Counted from the first letter of the stretch, positions 45,809 to 58,867 are shown. The stretch: 64,000 nucleotides of DNA from Venturia oleaginea (GCA_013176395.1 JABMLP010000019.1:496001-560000); one strand, 5' to 3'. Numbers and translations: made by a program. Notes: generated by a model from the letters alone, not told the origin.

Positions 45809-48800
45809 TGCGAATGTTCTGAGTTCAAGTGAGGTAGTGTGGTGGGAAGGTGATGTCGCAAGCGTGATTTTGGACTTCTTCAAACAGAGGAGGTATACGG
45901 GAACGAGAACGACAGAATAGAGGAAAGCAAGACCTATATAGTCATCAGCGCCATGTCATGGGTTGATCAAGACTCAATCTGCTCCCAGCTACGTGACAGG
46001 ACGAACGGAGTACGGCGCACGTCACGTTGAAAACCTAGGCTTGGTTTGCTTCGAATTTTCAATTTGGTAGGCTACTTTTGGAAAGTTTGACGTAACTGAA
46101 ACCGAAATTTGGCCACTCGCCATCGAGAATGCCGTAAAATAAATGACAATGAACAGGTCAGCGATGGTGCAAAATCTGCGGGAACCCTTTCACGGCAACG
46201 TGAAACCGACGCTCTAAGGAACGTGTCGAAAGGTGGTCGTGTTGAAGCATCTCGATTGCAGGCCGTCGGCGACGTGAGGGTAGGTAGTGTCAGGGCGCTG
46301 GCGCGTGAATCAGCAGGCTCTTCTCGCCCCTGAAAGCCACTTCAGGGACACGGAGATGAGATGGATTTTTTTATTCCTGCCTTGGGAAAGATGATGAATT
46401 TCAACGATTCGTGATTTCCTCCCATTCAAAACGGAAACAACCCTATCAGCTAGGATCCAAAAATGCTTGGCAGCAGCCAGCAACGAGGCGACAAAATAAT
46501 ACAAAGTGATAAAACATCAACGCTGTGAACAAAACTCCGAGCATGCTAATGACTCTGTCCTTCTCTTGACCGGCCGTGAAACGAAAGAAGGTTCGCGATG
46601 CATCCTTTCTATATCCCCATGTATGCCTTGCAGCGCCCTCTAAAAACAGTCCACTTGCGACCTGCTGCCTGACTGCGCACCGTTGCCGTCAACCTGAAAT
46701 AGGACCGGATGGCAGCCTTTTCCCATCATGATTCCCAAGTCTATCTAGTCGTGATGATTAAAACTTCAATGCTTTGCGAATTGGAGGCGACGTATGACCG
46801 TCGAGGAGAAGAGTTGGTCTGAATACAGCGGAGGCGAGCACAATTGGTGATTGGTGCTGCCAATAGGGTGATTGGTTGGTTCCTGGTCTGCCGAGGTCGA
46901 GATTGTGCGATGATCGACGAGGCTAGGCTGAGATCTTGTTGGGACAGACTCTTTCGTCTTAACTTTGCAAATACATACGATCAAATTCCCGTTCGACAAT
47001 TCAGCCCCTTGGTTGTTCTCCGTCCTCATAGTCATCGTCAACTCGCATCACACATCTTCGCTGCGATCGTTGCGATGATCCTAGTGGTTGTCTTGGTCGG
47101 GGTTGTTCGCCATCTGGGTGTTCTCCATCTCCAGAAGTCCGCTTTGGACGGAGGGTGAGGGTCATCATCATCTTCATGTTGATTGTGGTAATGTTTGGGG
47201 CTGTTGTAATGGTAGTGGATGATATGGTGAATGCTGTTGATACAGATCTGGTACAGTTGTTGGATGTGATCTGAGTTGGTGTGTGTAATTATAAGATGTA
47301 GGATCAAATTGTAGACATCGAGACAGAAACGTCTGTCTATGTAATGAGATAAACGGCGGCCTCTCGTTGAAATGCAGAGCGAGTGACTCCCAAAGCACTG
47401 CCTGAATTTCGAACAAATAACGAGGCAGAACCGACCGTGACTGTTGCCTCGTCTTTCCTTCGAGCTCGGTGTGTGACCAACACAGCCGAAGGAGAACTCC
47501 CAAAAATGTTGCCAAAGCCCCATTTTAAAATTAAGCTAAGAGACGGATTGAAGTGTACCTAGCGTTCTGTAACGATTTAGGCCTGTTGCCTTACGACCTT
47601 GAATGGTGACTGGATGGGTTTGTTATCAAGTGGCTTGTGCACTCCACAGCCACTCCGCCTTGTAGTGGTCAAGACCTCGCTCACCGAATCCCCAAATTTG
47701 GAGGGCGCCGTATTTGGAACAGCCTAGCATTGAGTAGAGAAGTCAAGCTGTCAGGGCGTTACAGTTGATTTACAAGGCTAAATAGTCTACGCATTGTTCC
47801 TGCGTTGAGATATCTGGAGAGCCTTGTGATACGGCTGAATAGGAGACAGTGTACATGTAGCTGTCTCTAAGTGGAGGACTCGACAAGTTGAGCCTCCTCA
47901 AAATGGGGAGCGACCTTAACTGGCCACAAGGCATTCCTCCGCAGCCTCATTAGAGCAGGCTGAGCAGAATGGGCGTGCGGAACTCAGGATTTAACAGTGG
48001 TCCAATGCCCTTTACAATGCGATCGCCCTCTGGCCAATTTCTCTAGCAACGTATTTCTGTGTCGCGGTTTGCCTACAATGGGTGCGGTAGGAAGGAGGGT
48101 CGCTGGATCCGGCCATGTCATTCCTTTTCGACAGCCTCACCGAATCGAATCGAATCACCGCATGCAGGAAGCAAAGAGAGGCCGGCGACGACACTGTCCC
48201 TCAAATACCATCGGAATATCATCGGAGGCCGTCGATGGCCCAAAACACGAGTGTCCGGTATGCTGATTTGAGTCAAGGCAGCCCAGCGACAGGCGTGGCT
48301 CAGCTCCATAAGCCTGGTTCTGATCAGCTCAGCTTACATGATGCGTAGCGCCAATTCCAAGGCAATCGTGGAAACTGCTAAATTGAACAGCGAAAAGATA
48401 GAGGTGAGAGATGTTGTTGGAAGAAAAGAGATGTTGTTGTCTGACCGCTGTTCAAGTTTGAAGCTTGTGTTTCAAGCCAGGCACGTTGGCGCCCCACTTT
48501 TAGCCAAATTGCTTACGCAGAGCTCCCCTGGATCTTTGATCAACTTCTACGTTCTCAGGTTCAACACACACTTCTGTCGAATCGCTTGCACTAGAACTTC
48601 CCCCTGAGTCGATAAGTATTGAAGTCCAAGCTCCCGCCAATACCTGATGTACTGAGCCCCCATTAGATGAATTGGCACAGCTGGTTCTATTGAGGCCGCC
48701 TCAAGGGAACACAGTACGACAATCGTGTCAATTCCTCTGTCTCACAAGGAGACGAGCATCTTCAACATCAAAATCAACCTTGGCCGACACAAATCGAGCG

Positions 48801-49535
48801 CGTCGGCCTCCTGCTGTACAGATTCTTTCCAAATTACTACCCTCTTGGTTCGTGTGTCGGAAGCGAACGTAAATTACCGGTTCTTTGAATCACGTTACTG
48901 CCAGAGTAATTCGTATAGCTTCGGATTCTTCCAGCGACTTGGGCTTCTGGTGAAGTCTAGGAATAAATGGAGGCCGCCTGTAAAGAATGAAATAGCCAGT
49001 TACGTGCAGATGGAGGCGAGAGATGTTTGAACCCGACGATACCGAACTGTAAGACCTCGAGAATGCAAACATCTTGACATACGAGGTTCAAACGACTAAT
49101 TTAGCCTGCTAACCAACTTGTATGGTGAGGTTCGTCGTAATAACGTGCTTTTGGAGGCAAGAGAATTGGCCGACAAGGCGGAGCGTGGCATTGGAGCATG
49201 TCAAGATCAATAGCTTCTAATGGATGCGAGATCCTCGATTGACAGCCCGTAAAGGAATTCTAAACCTGCTCATTCCCCTCTGTCTTCAGTCTTTCTGCCG
49301 CGCATGGTTGGCTGCTCGTGTAGTAAAAATATACTAACGTTGTTGAAAGGCTAGGTAAAGGGTGTTGAACGCGGAAGCGACGAGGGCAGTATAACTACCA
49401 CTTCACGTCCAGCACAAACACCTTACACAAACACAAACCCTTCTACGTCAATCAGCCTACTTGTCTCGGACATTTCCTTCAAAGACAACCTGAATTCACA
49501 CTTCCAAACCTCTTCCCATATACATCCACGACGCC
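45809..49535. other. Gene-poor gap of 3.7 kb
   Basis: No supported protein gene. Candidate frames are short: a 58-codon Arg/Gln-rich ORF at 47001-47177 (-) and frames at 46766-47041 and 48725-49030 lack domains, signal peptides or splice partners. No tRNA found by eye. The final 200 bp (C/T-rich) form the leader of the next gene. Confidence 0.45.
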
Positions 49536-50141
49536 ATGAAACTCACGTCCATCTTACTAGGCGCATTCGCCCTCGCTGCTACGGCAGTCGCGCAACAAAC
49601 CCCTACCGTCAAATCCGAGCCCTTCAACCTCATCGTCCTCTCGAACAACCCATTCTACAATGGTACCTACCTTAGTGGACTCCGAGCCGGCCCTTACCTC
49701 AACAAAATGACATTTAGCAACACGACGTACACATCTAAACCATACTACCTCAACACCACCCGAGGCAGCGAGTATGGCGGACACCTCTGCGTAGACTACA
49801 CGGGATCGGGCTCAGCTAGGAACTTCACCGTACCTATGAACTTCCGGGTCGAGAATAGCTTGAGCACAAATCTTGCGTCGACATGGATGAGCGCTACTGG
49901 CAAGGCTATCGATGGCGTGGAGTTCAACGAAGAGGGCTTGATGGGTTTGCACATTGGCGGACACGACGATACAAAAATGCCAGACCCGAAGCTGGTGATG
50001 GGAGGTCCAAAAGTGTTGTACAAATGGGTTGCTTGCAAGGAATTCGGACCCTACGGAGGTATCATGGACACACTGATGTGGGTTTCCGGAGGTAAACCAC
50101 AAAACCCTAGCTGTTACGATGTCAGCTTGAAGCGGGTCTAG
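49536..50141 (+). CDS. Secreted protein, possibly DUF7907-type
   Basis: Single exon, 201 aa. Signal peptide 1-19 (LTSILLGAFALAATAVA/QQ). The mature part begins SEPFNLIVLSNN..YNGTYL, a beta-strand opening like that of the fungal secreted DUF7907 group. There are three cysteines (LCVDYTG, VACKEFG, PSCYDVS) and several N-glycosylation sites (NGTY, FSNTTY, LNTT, RNFT). The Gly-rich segment GLHIGGHDDTKMPDP precedes LYKWVACKEFGPYGG. No enzyme motif. Function unknown; likely cell-surface or secretome. Confidence 0.8.
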   Translation: MKLTSILLGAFALAATAVAQQTPTVKSEPFNLIVLSNNPFYNGTYLSGLRAGPYLNKMTFSNTTYTSKPYYLNTTRGSEYGGHLCVDYTGSGSARNFTVPMNFRVENSLSTNLASTWMSATGKAIDGVEFNEEGLMGLHIGGHDDTKMPDPKLVMGGPKVLYKWVACKEFGPYGGIMDTLMWVSGGKPQNPSCYDVSLKRV

Positions 50142-51024
50142 GCAGATGGGCGAGCATCTGGACAACTTGCTGACGTCTGTTCCTCAAATTCGCCTGTGGC
50201 TTCATGATGTCCATTCTCTAGAAACAGTCCGAAAGGCCCTGTATGTTCGCAGTTTTGAGCAGAATTCGTCAGAATCTTGGCGACACTGGCCCTAAATGAG
50301 GAAGTTGAACTGATTTGGCACTGGCCGGGCGTTGGCGCAAGCCCTTATTGAGACACGTACAGTAGCATTGTTTTATACTTATGTAGAGGATCAACTGTTT
50401 CATCCTTCCTCGATTCACCTCCACTTTTCCCGGCTCGTCGGGTAGATTAGCTCATTGGCCTCCCGTCCGCCCCCTCCTTGATCATTTACAAACAACCTTC
50501 TTTTGTTTGTTCCATGTTTATTATACCATCTGTTCTTTGCATCAGCTGTCAGTATGCCCGCCTTGTAAGATGTTCTAAGTAAGTCTCGACCGACAACCGC
50601 ATGCAGCAACCCGTGGAAGCCAGAGGCGATGCACTCTGTTTCACGAGCCTGGTCAAGCTTCGAATGCGAGGAAGACAAGAGAATCTTCTTTGCATCCTCA
50701 GTTACATACCGACAATCAGGCAAACCCTTGAACATATTTGGAAGTCGGCAAAGGGCATGGGGCCCCGCTAAGCATTTCCACCCACAACCTTTTGGCCAAG
50801 AAATGGCTTTGGGTTCTCATTTCAATTGGTGGAGGTGTAGCGGCTTTTCAGAGTCCAGGACTCTAGATTGAGGGCAACATCTGAGAAATCTATACCATAA
50901 CAGCCTCACTCCTTCGAATTAGACTTCATCACTCTTGCTCTTCCTTGCCGTACCTCAATCAGCCTACAATTCAGATTTTCCCTTGATATTCACGGAGTTT
51001 CCACCGCATCCCCAATTCAACGAA
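50142..51024. other. Intergenic, no gene seen
   Basis: Between two secreted-protein genes on the + strand. An 80-codon + frame at 50629-50871 lacks any domain. Confidence 0.4.
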
Positions 51025-51604
51025 ATGCAGTACACCACCCTCTTCTTCGCCCTCGCGGCATCTGTTGTCGCCCAAGATCTGGGTCAATTGCCATCCTGCG
51101 CTGTTCGTGGATGTGATTCTCTGTAACGATCAAAACTGACAGACTTGTAGACGGCGTGTGTTGGTAACAGCTTAAGCTCGACTGGCTGTGGACAACTCAA
51201 TGTCTCCTGTATCTGTAACTCGTCAGGCTGGATTGCTGGATTATCCTGCTGTATTGCATCGGGCTGCAGTGACGCAGATAAAGCTGGTATGCATTTCTGT
51301 AGCCATTGAAAAACCGTCGCCTAACCACTATCCAGCCACCATCAAGTTCGCCCAGAACATTTGTCTTCCTGTAGGCGTTACACTTCCTTCTGCAGCCGTA
51401 TGCTCAACCGGCGCCGCGCCATCTGCGACAGGAGCTAGCAACTCCACCGCCGCGAACACAGGCAGCCCTGCCTCTCCTACACCAGCCAAGGCGAGTGCGA
51501 CAGCTGCTTCTGCGAGCAAGGCGGCAGCAGCTCCTACTGGAGTTGCGCTTGGATATGGAGCTGGAATTGCTGGAATTGCTGGGCTTTTGGCAGCCGCGTT
51601 GTAA
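51025..51604 (+). CDS. CFEM-domain protein, GPI-anchored
   Basis: Exons 51025-51102, 51151-51286 and 51336-51604 give 160 aa. Signal peptide 1-17 (TTLFFALAASVVAQ). The CFEM domain spans about residues 18-75 with eight cysteines: PSCATACVG, STGC, VSCICNSSG, LSCCIASGCSDAD. The Ser/Thr/Ala-rich stalk (STAANTGSPASPTPAKASAT) ends in a hydrophobic GPI-type tail (GIAGIAGLLAAAL). CFEM proteins bind haem or act at the surface of pathogens. The first donor is gttcgt, a weak site, but only this junction gives the C-x3-C spacing; the next in-frame reading stops within ten codons. Intron 2 has gtatgc and ctaac. Confidence 0.85.
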
Positions 51605-51996
51605 ATATATGCTGCGTAGGGATTGGACGTGTATTTTGGCGTCAGCTGTACAGTTTTGGCGTGTTTGGAAATCAGTTGTGGCACGGGAAAGATGTATATG
51701 AGCATTCAGACAAATCGCAAATGCTGTTTTTCTATTCATAAGCACGCAAGGGATGATTATAAAAGTGAAGTCATAGATTCCTCCTGGATTGTTGATCATG
51801 CACTATATCGCATTACAGTTGTACACCTACGGTGCTGAGGCACAACGGCTCAAAGTGCATTTGGTCTAACTTCATCGCTTAATCCTCTATGTAACCTCGA
51901 AAACAGTTGACCTCCACATATCTTCCCCACTCACCGCTTTCCCTAGCAACACCACGAAAACCATGAGGAGGAGACCGACGTGACCGACCATACATC

Positions 51997-54900
51997 ATGT
52001 CAAACTTTAAAAGAGCATCGGGAACGGCTGGTTCGCAGCGCAATGTGTTGGCTTCGCTGCGGGCGACGACCATTGTCGAGTCGAAGCCAAAGCTACCGGC
52101 AGGTATGATTAAGAGATTCCTAATACGTGGATTTATAACCAAACTCTTGCAGAAATGATTGCCATGATCCTCGAATTTCTGCCGGTCCAGGAGCTCCTGC
52201 GCTTCGCTCGCGTGTCCAAACGGATGCAAGAGATGGTTTACGACGACTCACGATGGGTACCCAGACTAAAGAGCATGGGGTGCTGGAATGATGCAGAGGC
52301 TCGTCAGCGGGCAGAAGAAGCCATGAAGAGAAAGATGGAGGCACAACGGGCAAGAGAAGTAGAAGAGGCACGGAGAACAGGTGTCGCTCTGAACGGCAGC
52401 GTGAATGGGATAGCTGGAGGTGGGTCGAGAAAAGTAAGCCATACAATATTCGACGCAGGGTTAGAGGAACAATTGAAGAAAAAGTCTCTGGAGCATACGT
52501 CAAGACAGCGAGTCCCTGCGGACAGCGGGTTCCAGGAACCCGCCATGATGTCGAATGGTGCTGTCATTCCTACACCCACATCGCCCTTCGAGGATCCTGC
52601 GGCAGCTCTGAAAGTGCTATCCAGAGTTCGATCGATACGAGGACACGCCCGACAAGAGTATGGGAGGGTATACGGAGCTCTTGCTCCTTTCTACATTGAT
52701 TTGGCACGATCGAAGAGCCACACGGATCCTACACTTTTTCGTGTATATCGCGACCCAGAACAACAGGCGCAGATGCTGGCGCAGCTCAAGATATTTGCAA
52801 ATAGTGACTTTGCGGAAGGTTGGCATTCACGAGAAGAGAAGCTTGAGACAATGACCGGCGTATTTGAAAACGCCGTTCTTCGTGAATTTGAACAAGGTAT
52901 GGAAGCTCAAGATTACGATGGGGGAATGCGGAGATATGCCCACGTTCTTGTCACTCTGAATGGAGGCTCAGCTGGCATCGATGTCTTTATTCAGAATCAC
53001 CCGTTGATGACACTGAAGGACAGTCTAGGAAATCCTCTGAGCTGTCTCCCTGATGGATCTCATGACACTCTTGATTTGCAGCCATCGCACGAATTCTTTC
53101 GTCAGTTGGCAGTATCGTTGAATGAGCAGTGCATGATCATTGATCGTGTCTTTCCACCCTCTGCTGATGTGCTGTATCCATTCATCGACCGTGTAGCAGA
53201 TGATGTCGTGTCAGAATACATCACCACACTCTTTGACGAAGCCCACGATGGCAGCATTGAGACCTATCTCAAAGCCGTGTCTGGTGTCTTTGAACAGGCT
53301 CTTCGGTTCGCAATCTCTCTCAGACCAAGCAAGGCTTCCAAAAAGACCTTCTCGGAAGATGTTACCAAGATCATCGGTCGCTGTTTTGAGCAGCATGTAG
53401 ACTTGTACCTGTCTGAAGAGCTTGAATACTTCAAGACACAATCCGATGAGGAAGTTGGGACCTGGGAAAGAAGATTGTCCGCTGAGCAAGCCTCTACTGA
53501 ATCGTTCTTCATGTCGAACGTGAGTCGGCAAGTCGCAAAACAGGATTTTTTATCATCGTTCCGAAAAGTGGTTATGTTGCCGGTCAATGCACTCTCCATT
53601 CCCTTTTCTGGAAGCAAACCCGTGGCGGCGTCAACAGCAGCACAGGCAGTTCAAGCAGATACTCCCGATCCAAGCTGGAGAATGTCAACCCCTAATTCAA
53701 CGGAACGAACATCAACGCCCAATAGTTGGCGAATGTCAACGCCGATTCCAACAGATCGAGCGCCTACTCCAAGCACTGAAGCTCCCACTAGTGAACTCGC
53801 AGCAAAAGCGGCGATCATGAACTCAAGATTGGAAGGCATCAAGGCACTGTTCAGTATCGAGATTGCACTCAATCTCATACACGCTGCAAAGGCAAGTCTT
53901 GAGCGCGCCGCTCTTTTCGTTCGACTGGGAGGCCAGTCTGGTGAAGAAGCAAGAGAGCAGTGCGAGGCTATCTTCGTGGCACTTCTACAAACACTCGGCA
54001 CTCGACACATCAAAAATGGGTTCGACAAAGCCGTGAGCCATCTGTCGGATTACAACCCTCGCGAGATCACAGAGCATGGGCAAGCAGGAGTTGCGCCTCT
54101 CGTAACCTTTCTAGAATTGGTCAATGTTGGAGATTTGATCCAACAGATGGTCGACGTCTTCTACGTTCAAGAACTCGTGCAGCCAAAACTCAGCGACAGA
54201 GACGACTTCCTTAGTCCTGCAGTGAAGGAGAAGAAACGGTTTGAGCAAATGCTTGATGAGCGAGTGGCTGCAGGGTTGAATAAAGGCATTGACGTGTTGA
54301 TGGATGAGGCTGAGTACATCTGTGCTACGACCCAGCTGCCCACCGATTTCAATCCTGTCTCCATGGGCCAGGTATCAAATATTGGGCCCAGCAATACTGC
54401 TGTGAGGGTGATAGAAATGGTTTCATCCCACACTACTATGCTTGTTGGCAGTACGGAGAAGAACATGCTCGATGTCTTCAATCAGGAAGTTGGCTTGCGG
54501 CTTTTCACTGTGCTTTGCAAACATCTGAAGAGACAGCGGATTAGTGTGGATGGTGCTATCACACTCATCAGGTACGTCAACAAAATAACCATCATCTGTG
54601 TGGATTTCGGTATAACTAACGCTAGATAGCGATACTAATCACTACCACAACTACATCCGCACGTTCAAGAACAAATCTCTTACACAATATTTCGATGCAT
54701 TGAAAGAGCTCATTCAGATATACCTTATTGACGGCTCTGATGCTAAAGAGATTGGTAAGATCATAGCTGATCCGGATCGTTACCATGGCATCTTTCGGGC
54801 AGAAGAGGTTTATGAGTACGCTGAGCGGAGAGCCGATTGGTTCACTGTCAAGAAGAATGTTGAGAAGGCCATGTACGGTTTTGGCTGTCTCGTCATGTAG
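51997..54900 (+). CDS. rcy1: Recyclin-1 (F-box + Sec10-like)
   Basis: F-box protein with an exocyst Sec10-like body that drives recycling of endocytosed membrane proteins (yeast Rcy1 knowledge). Exons 51997-52102, 52153-54571 and 54630-54900 give 931 aa. The F-box is at about residues 35-80 (IAMILEFLPVQELLRFARVS, YDDSRWVPRLK). A charged linker leads to the Sec10 region (RSIRGHARQEYGRVYGALAP, AQDYDGGMRRYAHVLVTLNG, EYICATTQLPTDF, ISDTNHYHNYIRTFKNKSL). A Pro/Ser/Thr-rich insert at about nt 53630-53790 (MSTPNSTERTSTPNSWRMST) contains short repeats. The N-terminal serine-rich exon and both introns (50 and 58 bp) keep frame. Confidence 0.93.
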
Positions 54901-55156
54901 ACAGAGTGAGAAAAGCTAGCCAATTGCATACATTTTCTTGGCCCTAACGATTTGCTCTTAATCATGTTCACTTCGATCCTCAAGCGTATCCATCCACAAG
55001 CCAATGCATTTGCAGCCACGCCATCTATTTGCGTAAATCGATTGTATTAAGTACAAATACCAGCGGCCGACTCCTTTTCCTCATCTTCAGATGTCATCAA
55101 TTATTCAGTCATGGTTACCATAGTCCAACAAGTGTGTCTATCATAGCTCACTCTCA

Positions 55157-58099
55157 TCACTCGCCTATTTCCTTCTCCTTACCAAGCTGCCTCCTACCAC
55201 CCGTACCAACTTCATACACCGCCAACCCCTCCTCACCAGGTATCTCCCCACTATCCCGAATCGCCGTTCCCAATGGTCCAAAATGCGGCGCAGATCCACC
55301 ACCAGCAGCATAAACTCCTGGCCCCGACCCCGACCCCGATCTTCCCCGTCCATGACCAGGTATCTCCCCACTATCCCGAATCGCCGTTCCCAATGGTCCA
55401 AAATGTCCACCAGCAGCATAAACTCCTGGCCCTGACCCCGACCCCGGCGCCGACCCCGATCTTCCCTGTCCATGACCAGCATTATACGAAGTCGCTCTCC
55501 CCTCAACGCTCCCGTCTCTCCCGCCCAACCCATCCCTCGAATAAACCACCCCAGGTTTCATCAATCCCATCTCACTCTTGCTTAAATTCTCATACTCGAC
55601 GCTCTCCCTTTGATCAACAACATCATACCCCATCGCATCCATCAATCTCCTCCTGACAGCTTCCTGTCTCATCTGCATGGTCATTGCCGGAGAAGGGGAG
55701 TCATTGGCATCGGAATCCTGACCTGGGTTCGCGAGTTCGTATTCGAGGGCTTTGATGAGGGCGTAAAAGCCTACTGCGACTAGGGAACCGAGTAAAGGAC
55801 CGACCCAGTAGATCCAGTGCTCGGCGTCCCATTTCCAGGTTATAATTGAAGGACCAATGGAGCGAGCGGGGTTCAGGGAGCCGCCGGTCCAGTAGACGCC
55901 GACTAGTTCTGCTATAAAGAGGGAGAGACCTTGGGTATATCAGTCCCATGTTCTGAGAGCATAAAGGGGTGAGGAATGAAGAGAGGGACGAACCGATTCC
56001 AACGGGAGCAATGAAAGTAGCTTTGTGTTTTTCCTTTGCCAGCATCAAGATTGTGAAGACGAGTTCTGCGGTTAGGAAGGCTTCTATGAAGAGGCCTTGG
56101 GGTATACTCAGGTCTTTACTCAAAGTCGTGCGTACGTTTGCTCGAGCGGGGAATAATGCGACGAGTAAACCCGAGGCGGCGAGACTGCCTAGTATCTGAG
56201 CCAGGAAGAGAAACAAGGCTCTCACGAAGCCGATGGCGCCCGTGAGTAAAAGCGCCAGTGTTACTGCCGGGTTGAATAGACCTGTGGAAACGTTGTGTTA
56301 GTAAGAATCCAACGCAGCCTTACAGAGATGACACAAATAGGAAGGAAGGAACGGAAAGAAAGAAGAACAAACATAACATAACATAACATACCCCCACTGA
56401 TCCTGAAAAAAATCCAAACATTCACCATCAAACTGAACCCAAACGAAAAAGCGATATAAAGCAACTTTGTAACATTCCACCCCGTCGTCACCCCCGTCGT
56501 CGTCAAGTCCGCTTCAGCGGGGGAATTCACATTCGCCACCACCGTCCCCGCAAACGCAAAGAAGAGGAACATAGTCGTGCCGATCAACTCCCCCAGCGTG
56601 GCAACGAGGTGATTCTTGATGCCCGAGTTGAGGAAGAGGGCCCATCCGATCCGATCGTTTATTTGGGCTGTGCTGGTTGGGGTATCTGGGATCGGGGTTA
56701 TGGGACGACTTCGACTTGTGCGGATGGAGATGGGTTGGCGGGGTGGTGTTGTTTGGATGGAGATGGGGCGGCGGGGTGATGTTGGTGTCACTACTACTGC
56801 TGCTGATGGTGATGTTGGTGATACTGCTGGATGCGGCTGTGGATGTGGATGTCCGGCATCCCAGTCTCCAGACTTGACACGCCGTCCGGAACTCATATAT
56901 GTTCTTGCTTCTTGGAAATTCAAGCCGCGTGGTTTACTCGCCGAGCCGCTGGATACACGCCGTGAGGAACGACGTATAGTCGAGGGTTGACTGTTTAAAA
57001 GGGCGTCGTCGTTGTCGTAGTCGCTTACTGCTGCGTAGGATTGTGGGCGGGGTGTGTTTGTCAAGGGTTTCCGGGATCGAAGGTGACGGTTGTGTTGGTC
57101 TTCTTCTGATTCGCTACCGGAGCTGATGGCTCTGTATCTTTCCCTTGGTAAGGGTTGTCGACTTGAGGATCGTTTTTGTGGTTTGATTTTTGTGGGTGTT
57201 GTCTGGACAGAGTCGGTACGGCGTCGTTGGTTGTCGGTGGAGCGTCTTTCTGTATCAGTTAAACGGCCTTCACTCTCAGTAAAGCGACGTCCAGTCTCGA
57301 TGGATCGTCGTTCAGATTCAGCAGGGCGTCGTCGGGTATCGGTAGAGCGTCTTTCGGTATCAGTTAAACGGCCTTCACTCTCAGTAAAGCGACGTCCAGT
57401 CTCGATGGATCGTCGTTCAGATTCAACAGGGCGTCGTCGAATATTCGCAGGAGCAGTCTGTTCAAAAAAGTTAGAGCTCTGAGCAGTCAATGGGGTTCTC
57501 ATAAAGGGTTGTCCGGCCGGACGCCTAGCTGAGAGATATCCGGCTTCAGAAAGCTGTGGCACGTCCGGGCTACGATCTCCGACAGTCTGGCTAGCTTCAC
57601 CTCGACGTTGTTGTTGGCCGAGGTCAGCCCTGTGAGTCGGGATGGGTTGTCTTTGCGGTTCGGGACTGATGGCTCTGACTGGTTGCTGAGACTCGGTTCT
57701 ATATTGCTGTTGTCGTGTAGGGCTGGGAGTCCTACTCGCTGGCAAGGGATCAGGGAGATATTGTGTTTGTCGGGAGGCGGGGCTGTATGCTGTGACGAAA
57801 CTCGGCTGACGTGCACCTCGTGGTTGTTGTCTGGATTCAAATCTGGAGGTTGGAGAAGTGGATTGAGGCTGGAGTCGATATTGCTGCCGTGATTCAGGTC
57901 TGTAGGCGGGGACAGTCTGCTGAGGCTGGGGTTGTGATTCAGGGCGATAGACGACCGGTATGTTCTCCGGAGAAGAATCAGGTATATGCGTAATCAGTGG
58001 GACTGGTTGAGTTGGTTGTTTGTGAGAGGCCTCTGGAGGAGATGAACTATTTGTCGACGCGTCTTGACCTTTAGGAAAGGGAAATTCTTTGGGACTCAT
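55157..58099 (-). CDS. MIP-family aquaporin with very long N- and C-terminal extensions
   Basis: Membrane channel for water or small solutes. Exons 58099-56392, 56281-55994 and 55929-55157 give 922 aa. The channel core is only about residues 505-750, with first loop FNPAVTLALLL and second loop SLNPARSIGP. Ser after NPAR favours a classical aquaporin over a glycerol facilitator, which usually has Asp there. The N-terminal 500 residues are disordered (Gln/Pro/Arg/Ser-rich) and contain two 35-residue repeats (57231-57440). The C-terminal tail of about 170 residues contains two 120-bp repeats with FGPLGTAIRDSGEIPG. Intron 1 (110 bp) contains a run of acataacata units on the + strand. Yeast homologs such as Fps1 also use long termini for regulation. 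Confidence 0.9.
55236..55475. repeat. Two 120-bp tandem repeats in the aquaporin C-tail
   Basis: Unit 1 at 55236-55355 and unit 2 at 55356-about 55475 begin with the same 50 bp and end with the same cgatcttccc(c/t)gtccatga. They differ by a small insertion/deletion in a Gly/Ser/Pro-coding segment. Both remain in frame. Confidence 0.85.
57231..57440. repeat. Two 105-bp tandem repeats in the aquaporin N-tail
   Basis: Units 57231-57335 and 57336-57440 are almost identical and each codes 35 residues: RRRPxESERRSIETGRRF followed by TESEGRLTDTERRSTD. Within each unit a shorter (R/L)-R-S/F-T-E/D-x rhythm of about 8-9 residues repeats, so the unit itself grew from smaller copies. Confidence 0.88.
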
Positions 58100-58867
58100 A
58101 GGAGATATCGTTGGTGTGAAGATGAATGTCTTGAATGAGCTACATCCAACCTCGACGAGAATACTTCTATTTCCATTCCACAGGTCAGTCCGATCGGACG
58201 TCCACAAACAATGCCACGAAAACACACAACGCAACCGAAATCACCATGGCGACAAAAGACGGGAATCCAACGGCTGTCAGATCGTTAGTGGAAGGTAGGG
58301 AAACGAGTTATAAGGGTTGCTTGTACAGCCTCTCAGTATATAGGAAAAGGAATATTCGCTGGCGCTATTAATTGTTAATCCAAGGAAGTGACGTGTTTAA
58401 GGGGCGGGAGTAAGACACAATATTTGCTGGGATGGTGAGGCTGTTGATGATCATCGTGTGGACGAGATTCCGTGTGGCTGCGTACCTTGTTGTATCGATA
58501 TTGTGTACCAGGGTGAGCTCCAGGGGTCCGGGTTGAGAGCTTTGAAGTCCAGGAACAGTGACACGCAAAAAGGAAAAACAGGATGCCGCAGTCGGGCAAA
58601 TGTAAACAAGGTTTGCAAGACATCTTGGAGATTAGGGGCCATCGATGGGCCAACCTGAGATGTGTAAACACGAACGTAGATCGAGATTCCGTCTACATCT
58701 TCTCAAAAAATCTGCCATATACAAATTGGCCCTCAGAAGCAAGCGCCTGTCCTGGAGCCTGCGTCGCTCAACAATCGTGGTATCGTAACATCAATAACCC
58801 GAGCCTCTAGCAAATCCCAAAGACAACGGGCGGTATCCTTTCCAAAACTCCAAAACACCAAAACAAT
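58100..58867. other. Intergenic, no gene seen
   Basis: Between the start of the aquaporin gene and the 3' end of palF, both on the minus strand. Only short shadow frames. Probably the aquaporin promoter. Confidence 0.4.

Noticed and set aside
47001..47177. 58-codon Arg/Gln-rich ORF on the minus strand in the gene-poor gap
   Set aside because: Start lies in an ATG/CAT microsatellite-like run and the composition follows that low complexity; no independent support.
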